Shown one piece after another: positions 57,054 to 64,000 of a stretch of 64,000 bases of DNA. A program made the translations under genes and the position numbers. Within the stretch, counting starts at the first letter, position 1. Each line of letters starts with the position of its first letter. The notes under the pieces were generated by a model, which did no database searches, was not told the DNA's origin, and worked only from the letters and a program-made list of their open reading frames with translations. This stretch comes from Jaapia argillacea MUCL 33604 (Eukaryota; Basidiomycota; Agaricomycetes; Jaapiales; Jaapiaceae), in the NCBI GenBank assembly GCA_000697665.1, contig KL197709.1, positions 3,144,638 through 3,208,637 of the forward strand, written 5' to 3'.

Positions 57054-59155
57054 ATGATTGCCAGCTATGGAGGAAAACTCAGTTTAGCAATGATTTCGAA
57101 GACAGCTGCATATCTGTTTGTCGACCACAGTGAATTCACTGTTGCAGAAGAAAGGGTGGTGCAGGACCGTTGGTTTGTAATTCCCATTGATATGGTTGGA
57201 TCACCTGATTATTGGGCAACATGGCTTGCAGTAAGTGCAGTGGTTTATATCTTTCTATCTTCAAAGCTGATTAGCACTCAGAGCCAAGCTGAGAAGGCCA
57301 CTGTTGGGATTGACCCGTATCTCATCTGGGATGATACATCAGTCATGCTTAGGTCTCTGCTAGCTGTTAAAGAGTCCCACCTTAAAACTCCAGAACAAAA
57401 CCTGATTGATAGAATTTTGCTGTATAAAGTGGAGAGGTCAAGCATACTCTTTCCAAGTTGTTTTATTGGTGAGTACAATGATGTTGTTATTATTCTTGGA
57501 GTCTTATAAATTAGCACTACCACGACTAGAACCATCTAGCAGACTAGGCCAAGTTCAATATTGGATAATGAAACAGTCACCATCCACTGTTATTAGCCCA
57601 CATGAAGAAATGTCCATGCAAGAGCCATCTGGAGCTCTTGTGATTTCCTCAGAGGATATATGTAAGAGCCAAGTTCATAACCTTGATATATATTTTTTGC
57701 CATATTAAACTGTTCTTTTATCTCCTAGCATTCCTCATGCATCTTGATGGTGCTGATTAATTTCAGGCTTACTTATATATAGGGCAATCTCAATTCCTTC
57801 ACTTCACAAATGAAATGAATGAAGCAGTCAACCATGAAGTAAATAACCATCCATCAATGAAAGTCAAACTTAGACCATATGAGGATTTTCTCAAGTTTTT
57901 ATCTATGCAAGAGTGGGGAGCAGGAAAAGTAAGTAGATTCTATTGTCTAACTCTTTTTTGCAGCTTGTTGAGCCTGAGAATCATGTGCTAGATGCTCATA
58001 TCCTCTCATATAACCCATGCAATTGCTATACTCCTCACAGATAGGATTATGCAATGGTACTCTCTTTCTCCCTCATTCATTGACCACATTAGGTCTGTGG
58101 AATGCAGTGTTGGGAAGAGTATTATGTATTGGTTGAACCATCATCATTTGTTGTTCAATGAAGATTCTCTCAACATCCACTCTGCCAGAAAAATCATTTC
58201 TCAAGGCAATACTTCACTTCTATTCTGCAATAGTAACCAAGACATCAGACCAATCAAAATGTGTAATAGCTGCACATTGGTCTATACTTCCATTTGCACC
58301 ACACTCTTAACTTGGCTTCAATCTATTGTTGAATCTCGTGATGCATGCCACCAAGTTTGTTGGCTTATAGAGCCACAGGCATCTGACTTTGCAGAGGCAT
58401 TGCTGAAGGTTGGTCATATTCTAGATTGTAAAAATATACATCTTATTTGATTTATTTGAAAAAAGATCATTCAATGGATCAAGGCGACGGATTTTGACAA
58501 GAAATTCCCATTGTTCAGTTGTTTAGATGTACAGACCCTCTGCAGACGTACCTGCCGACTCCTTACAAACTTGGTTAAGGCATCTGAATACTTGCTCCCA
58601 TTCTTATTCTTGGACAGAGATGCTGCTTGTAGAGAATCTCCAGATCCTGTGGGTGGTGGGGGATTTGCCAATATATTCAAAGGAACCTATATGGGAAAGC
58701 CAGTTGCAATGAAGAGGTTTTGCTGCTTTCTCACTTCAGATGCTCAATTACATCGAGTATGATTACTATCATAAAGTTTAGGCATACTAGATTACTGACT
58801 TCATTGTAGATGTTTCTTCAAGAAGCTCTTATCTGGTATCAAGTAAGATTTGACCAAACAGATCATAATTTTGACTGTACTTAGACATCTACAGCTTGAC
58901 CATCCATCTATACTTCCTATGTTGGGCATGTGGTCAGAGCAACCAGGGTCTATTCCATATATGATTCTACCTTGGATGAAGTATGGAACTGCAAGACAAT
59001 ATACTAGAGCTCTAAGATCTAGTCAAGAAGTTGATAGGCTGGTAAGAAATCACTACTTACACTACTATTGTCTCTAATCTACTTCTAAAGCTTTTCGAAA
59101 TCATAGAGGGACTGATTTATTTGCATAATGAAGGGATTATCCATGGTGATCTTTG
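57054..59155 (+). pseudogene. Multi-exon gene ending in a truncated TKL-like protein kinase domain
   Basis: The first exons can be joined in frame across canonical introns: 57054-57231, then from 57281, then further exons to about 57930 (EWGAGK before GTAAGT). They give an AT-rich-coded protein with no recognised domain. Downstream, at about 58640-59155, kinase pieces appear in order: glycine loop VGGGGFANIFKGTYMGKPVA, Lys in AMKRF, EALIWYQ, HLQLDHPSILPMLGMW, ILPWMKYGTARQY and LIYLHNEGIIHGDLCG. These are typical of basidiomycete TKL-like kinases. The join between EALIWYQ and HLQLDH is off by one base with the visible intron. The domain stops at HGDLCG, so the metal-binding DFG and activation segment are missing. 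Catalytic function is therefore unlikely. Confidence 0.55.
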
Positions 59156-60141
59156 TGGAGTTAGTGTTCCATTTAAAAAAATTTTGGAGTCATTGACAAT
59201 CGTGGATAGGTATCATGAGCCCTGGCATTACAGTTTCAATGTCAGAGCACTCAAAGCACATCTTGACACCAGTGGATCATTCTTGCAGAGTCTGACGAAG
59301 TTGTCAGTGAACGAAGTCACCAACTGGACAATCATGGTACCCATGTTGAAGCATCTTCCATAGTTGATTGCTTTGACTGTGGTATCTGGTGAACCACCCG
59401 AGCCAAAAAACCTGGATCCAACATTGCTTCCACAGTTAGAGTATTTGGATGGGCCCATAGACTTGATTTCATGGTTCCTAGATGGGTGATCATTGAAGAT
59501 GATGCAATTGCAGGGATTTATTCAATTGTCGTCGTCCCTTGGAGCATTGCTTCCTTCGTCGGATCGACCATTTATCGACATTATTCCACAGGGGTTGAAG
59601 TCAATCAGATTTTGGATTGACCAGCTGGGCACTTTGCCACACATTATCATTGAGGTTATGGAACAATGTGTTGAGTTGGAAGAGATTAGTGTGGACATAG
59701 TTGATGGTACCTACGCCAATTTCACAAGTGATATTATCGAGGTCAGCTAATTTTAACATGTGTTTCACCAATATTAACATTAGTACTGCAGGACTGGGTC
59801 ATGGCAATGTTGCTTCCATTCAATCAATATGGAATTGAAGGTATATATTCGTTGTAGATCACAGGACTCTTCATAAATTCATTATTCAGGATTGAAGATC
59901 GCATTTACATATCACAACCCCCTTCTCAAGTTCAGAACATGATTGTGAAGGTGTTTCAAGAATATCAGACATTGAAGTTGATGGTTATCGATCACGTGGT
60001 GTGGCATCAGAATGGACGCGAACTGGTTCGGAGCATAAATCCAGGTTCAGTTTATCCTGAAGATAGTCTTGTAGATCCTCAAGGAGTGGATGTATGGAAG
60101 TCATTTCCAGGACAGGTTGGTTTGCAATATGTACAACAGTA
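59156..60141 (+). pseudogene. LRR/F-box-protein-like 3' part fused to the kinase fragment
   Basis: Directly after the truncated kinase motif the frame continues as SVPFKKILESLTIVDRYHEP and LTKLSVNEVTNWTIMVPMLK. After a TAG near 59360 come LDPTLLPQLEYLDGPIDL, IPQGLKSIRFWIDQLG, VMEQCVELEEISVDIVDG and, after an intron-like gap, YQTLKLMVIDHVVW. The end FPGQVGLQYVQQ stops at 60139-60141. Such regularly spaced Leu-rich strands are typical of the C-terminal part of fungal F-box proteins. No F-box is seen upstream, only the kinase. Stops and frame changes make it a pseudogene. Confidence 0.5.
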
Positions 60142-60420
60142 GAGCAATAGGATGTTTGAAAGGTTGGCTAGTGGTTCAGTAGCCTCTATGGTCATTAGTC
60201 GTCAATGTTTGTCGATGCAAGTATTGATAGGCATTATATATATATTCTCATCACATGTGAAATTTGTTCACTTCCTGTATCAAGACAAGGAATATTCAGG
60301 GATTTTTTTGCAAGCTTGCGAGCAATCAAATGCTGGATTTAATGCTGTCTTGATACCGGTTGTGAACAAATTTCAGATTTGACGAGAATATAAATAGAAT
60401 GTTCGGGTATACTATAGTCA
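60088..60420. repeat. ~330-bp direct repeat, copy 1
   Basis: This segment, starting near GGATGTATGGAAGTCATTTC and ending with the string AATATAAATAGAATGT, recurs at about 63425-63785. Shared blocks include CATTTCCAGGACAGGTTGGT, GCAAGCTTGCGAGCAATCAA and CTGTCTTGATACCGG. It begins inside the last coding stretch of the LRR-like remnant and continues past its stop. Confidence 0.8.
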
Positions 60421-61129
60421 ATGAAGTTTGATTAGTGCTTATACCATTTTATGAACTCCATACAGTCTTGGTTTTTGAGACACATTCTACAATATACACC
60501 AATACTTACTGTACCATTTTGATCACTCCAGCTGGGCTTGTGACCTGTGACCATGATGTTTCAATTTGTCATTTTGGCACTTTACATTGAGGCCCGTGAC
60601 AAAATGAAAATTTCAGCACTCAGTGGGTGAAATTTGTATTTTTTCAATGTTATACCACTTTAGCACGATGCTATCAGTAGCAACGAGCCCAGTTAGCACA
60701 AAAGCCGCATGAAACAGTCCTGAAAGTGCCAAAACCAAGCCTAGAAATGCACTTGAGTGATTTTTGAAATGTCAGCCCCATGACAACTGAATTTTCGATC
60801 CGGGAGGGATCCCAGAGACCTGTGACCAACAGCAAGTGTTATCTCTTTGATTCTGATTGTGAGAAATGCTGACAATGAATTTCAATCTCTGTCATTTTGG
60901 TCACTTCTTCACATCTGATTATTGACTTCATACAGTCTTTGATATCTAAGCAACACCTCATACCCTAAACTTACTAGCAATGACTATGAGATACGCTCTA
61001 TGATTTGTGCTGTCTTCAAATGCAATACCCAATGAAAGTCACTTACCTTCTTGCAAGGAGTTCCATTGTGATATTTCGGATGCACATGAAACAATTTCTT
61101 ATTTTGAATGTAAGTCATAATTCTGTTTT
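60421..61129. other. AT-rich intergenic region with a partial internal repeat
   Basis: No gene seen. The strings GACCTGTGACCA and TTTCAATYTYTGTCATTTTGG each occur twice, near 60540-60580 and 60818-60905, suggesting an old duplicated element. Confidence 0.45.
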
Positions 61130-62645
61130 ATGTTTTCCATTGAGTTGATGTGTTGGTCAGGGGCTCCCATGGAAATATGGCTTGATATTGTGACCTATGC
61201 AGTGCAGGATAGTTTCAATTTAGCAGTGGATGGAGATATAGATCACTCTCCGAACACTCTAATTGTGCTTCCTGCGATCTGGTCATTGCTGTGGGTCAAT
61301 AAGGCCTTCTGCAATATGGTCTTACCTTTATCATACAAGTTTCTCATGTGGGAATTTGGGGGGACACCTAGTTATCCTCTCCAAGATGGTGACAAATAGT
61401 TGATGCAGAAGAGGTTGATGGGTTATAAGGTGGAAGAATGCAGGTGCCTGGCATTGATTGGGTGGGGTTTCAAAACCAGTTGTCTTGATCAGCAGGTACT
61501 ACCCTGGTTTGATCGAATGGGAAAGCTGGAAACCCTCCTATTGATTGATATCCCCCCAAAAACAATTTGGAGGTTATTGAAGGGATTATCATCATTTCAA
61601 TGTCTTTGACAGTTGGAAATCTAGGTTACCTTTGGGATGGGACGGTGAGTGTCAAATGCTTTCATAGAACAGAAATTATATTGCTTGAGAATTTAACATT
61701 TTTCTATCTGTATACAGTTCATCAGACACTATGCATTGTGTTGCATTTGGACACATCCTGACAAACTGCCAATTGACAGACTTTCCTCAAAGTCTTCATA
61801 GCTTTCACATTGGTTCTACTTATCCAAGCAACAAAGATCCTGAGGTGCAACTTGACAAGGATTCTGTTGATTTTGGTCGATATCTTCCACTCGTACCTTG
61901 GACATATCTGCAGGAGTTGTCAATCACAAAGCTAGTAATTCCATGGAGACTGGTGGAAGGTTATTTGAGTAGTATTACAGGGGTAATACTGCAGCTGAAG
62001 AAACTTAAAGTCACAGAAATTGTCAATTTCACGAGCTTCATCAGCATACTTGAATCATGTCCTTGGATTCACACTCTTTCCATAGGCAAATCTCCCGTTT
62101 ACACACTCAGCATGCCCTCATTTCCTGTCCTCATCCATCTGAAGCATCTGACAGCCCCCACCCATCTCCTTGCAACAATTTGTGTATTGCCAGGAGTCAA
62201 TGCAATTTCAATACCCTCTGGTTTATCTCCCAAGGGCCGATTTGATGATTATGATGTCTGTCTTCCATCTCATCCCTCTTACAACACTCAAATTGCATTC
62301 TCCGATATACCTACCACCATGGCTCAAGAACTCGTGCATTTTGCATATACTTCATTTGATCATGGAGTAAATTGTCCAAGATTCCTGGGAAATGTAGTAC
62401 TTGTTGTTGCTACATTCCCTCGATTACGTTCACTGGAAATCTTGCAGCCACGTTTTGGCAATGCAACAATTACTCGTGAGGTAAATGGACATTCTAAATT
62501 GAATAGATTTTACACTGATCAAACATTCTAGGAGTGGATTATGGCAGCACTTCCGCATCTGAAGCAGCTTTCCTTACTGGAGAGTTTGGTTGTTTTTGTA
62601 ACGGATGTTTACCAGGGATTACTCTCCAGGATCACTCTGTACTGA
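61130..62645 (+). pseudogene. Degenerate F-box/LRR-like gene
   Basis: The start encodes an F-box-like helix set: GAPMEIWLDIVTYAVQDSF, then LPAIWSLLWVNKAFCNMVLP and LSYKFLMWEFG. An in-frame TAG at 61397-61399 breaks it. The same frame then continues with VEECRCLALIGWGFKT and MGKLETLLLIDIPPK, and a frame change near 61605 is needed to reach SLTVGNLGYLWDG. After an intron (GTGAGT...ATACAG) a 266-residue open stretch holds Leu-rich strands such as LQELSITKLVIPWRLVEGYL and LILQLKKLKVTE-like segments. A further intron at the GAG/GTAAATG junction leads to EWIMAALPHLKQLSLLE, ending about 62645. It is distinct from the 22-47 kb F-box family, closer to the AT-rich remnant to its left. Confidence 0.55.
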
Positions 62646-63424
62646 GTCTGGGAATACCTTGGGTGGAGTTTCAATCTCAGCATGTATTTGTGTAGTTACT
62701 TTTTCAGAATGTATTCATCATTACTGCCTAATTCACGATCAGCTTCCTCTGAGAGAGGACTGACTGCGTGAAGTAGGCTCTCTTATATTTACTAGTTATC
62801 CTCGAGACTCAGCCTCTTAGAGAGGGCTGTGTAGTGAGACTACTCTACCGAACGCGACTAGGTCCCGTTCGTCCCCACTTAGGGCATATGCACAGGCGTG
62901 TGTGCTCAGTGGTCGTTCATTCCGAGACTGCAGACAGCTGTGGGCTTGGAAGCATGTTGATATGTGTGTAATGACTATGGGCTACCTACAAGGCAACCGA
63001 GGTCTTCACACCTCAGTGCCAGGGCTCTGGGCTTGCCAGCACTTCTGATGACACTAGCTCCTCCCGTAGTGGCGACACAGGTCGATCCCTACCTGTCACA
63101 GTTTTGGGTAGCAATAACAGCAACATGTATGGAATGGGTGTTGCCAAGATTCGTGATGTTTATTACGAAGAGATGCCCACATTAGGAAGATTTGTTATTG
63201 ATGAGTATTTATTGATTTGCGGTGGTCAGAGGATTCATGTAGACTTGGAGTAAGATTCTGATACCAATTGTTTGTTGAATCGAATGAAACTCGTATATTC
63301 AGTCCTTCTCATTGTGTTTGGCAATGTTTAAAAATAAACTACAATGTGTGGAATACATGAATGTGCAGCTGCAACTTGGTATATACACTGTGATTGTGGT
63401 AATCCATGAATCATATGTTGAATG
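62646..63424. other. Intergenic region with a GC-richer island
   Basis: A GC-richer block at about 62740-63080 contains two CTCTNAGAGAG-type strings (about 62748 and 62815). It stands out from its AT-rich surroundings and could be part of a retroelement terminal repeat, but neither boundaries nor a second copy are visible. No gene supported. Confidence 0.35.
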
Positions 63425-63785
63425 CATGGATGTCATTTCCAGGACAGGTTGGTTTACAATATGTACAATAGTAGAGTGATAGGTTGTTTGAAAGGTTAGC
63501 TATACATTCAGTAGTCTCTATGGTCATTATGGTCATTAGTCTTCAGTGTTTATTGATACAAGTATTGATTGGCATTATATCTATATTCACATTGACAGAC
63601 ATTATATATATATATTATCGTCAAATGTGAAATTTGTTCACTTCCTAAATCAAGACAAGGAATAACCTGGGATTTTATTGCAAGCTTGCGAGCAATCAAA
63701 TACCATATTTAATCCTGTCTTGATACCGGACGTGAGCAAACTTCACATTTGACGATAATATAAATATAATGTCTAGGTATATGTA
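63425..63785. repeat. ~330-bp direct repeat, copy 2
   Basis: Second copy of the 60088-60420 segment with substitutions and a small expansion (a duplicated GGTCATTATGGTCATTAG and an extended TATATATA run near 63604-63614). Coding continuity seen in copy 1 is lost here. Confidence 0.8.
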
Positions 63786-64000
63786 GAATGTGTGATTGAG
63801 TGAATATAACATGAAATATACAAACATCGACGATGGTGAATTGTGATTGATATGTAGAGAATACAAGATTTGTTTAATCATAACTATTTGACTGCAAAAT
63901 GACTTTGACTGTATGATCAGAAAAAAAAGAATGTTTGATTGAAATAAAGAATGTAGACTCCATTTTATGCAACTAGTGGTTTGCCACCCCTTCCCCTTCT
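63786..64000. other. AT-rich window end
   Basis: AT-rich DNA with no supported gene. The last 30 bp become C-rich. Confidence 0.35.

Noticed and set aside
62740-63080. Long terminal repeat of a retroelement
   Set aside because: It is only a GC-richer island with short inverted strings; no second copy, primer-binding site or reverse-transcriptase sequence was seen.

Overview
The window looks like nuclear DNA of an agaricomycete-type basidiomycete fungus. Genes carry many short introns (about 50-85 nt, GT...AG), intergenic gaps are short, and several families are typical of mushrooms: F-box proteins with the LPPEIL...W-R-x-V-A-L-S-x-P-x-L-W signature, a Trp-anchored TKL-like kinase fragment, and long low-complexity regulatory proteins. 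I rebuilt exon structures by requiring canonical splice sites and an unbroken reading frame. None of it is supported by transcript data.

Layout. 1-1.75 kb is AT-rich repeat DNA. 1.79-5.9 kb holds a decayed F-box gene, an apparently intact F-box gene with an unresolved 5' end, and an antisense F-box C-terminal fragment. 5.9-21.6 kb is a conserved housekeeping block: an RSA3-like ribosome assembly gene, a 14-exon nucleotidyltransferase-like/ankyrin protein, an SH3 plus Ras-association-like protein, GRC3 polynucleotide kinase, and TSR2 divergent from GRC3. 22.3-32.6 kb alternates three F-box genes with a SIRT5-type sirtuin, a decayed second copy of that sirtuin, and a DUF7514-like gene. An 843-bp long inverted-repeat element sits directly upstream of the third F-box gene. 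32.8-36.1 kb holds cyclin C and mitochondrial malate dehydrogenase, divergently arranged. 36.5-47.8 kb holds three more F-box genes (one frameshifted), an unrecognised gene and a PPR-like mitochondrial gene. 48.7-53.0 kb carries a Pro/Gln-rich unknown and a SAMHD1-like dNTPase. 53.2-54.2 kb is a 5'-truncated, frameshifted aldonolactone-oxidase-like remnant. From about 57 kb to the end the DNA becomes visibly AT-rich and holds broken genes: a kinase truncated inside its catalytic loop, F-box/LRR-like remnants, and a duplicated ~330-bp segment.

The main biological theme is birth and death of F-box (SCF substrate-receptor-like) genes between stable housekeeping genes. Copies occur as closely similar pairs (1.8/3.8, 27.7/30.9 and 36.5/39.8 kb). 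They range from intact, through a single-base frameshift, to heavily decayed copies and 3' fragments. A second theme is ribosome production, with RSA3, GRC3 and TSR2 all within 16 kb. The most unusual proteins are the nucleotidyltransferase-like/ankyrin fusion and the kinase-to-LRR junction. The most informative non-coding item is the inverted-repeat element, which has an apparent 7-bp target duplication and tRNA-like A and B boxes. No CRISPR arrays, operons or bacterial-type elements were seen, and no intact canonical tRNA or rRNA gene was recognised.
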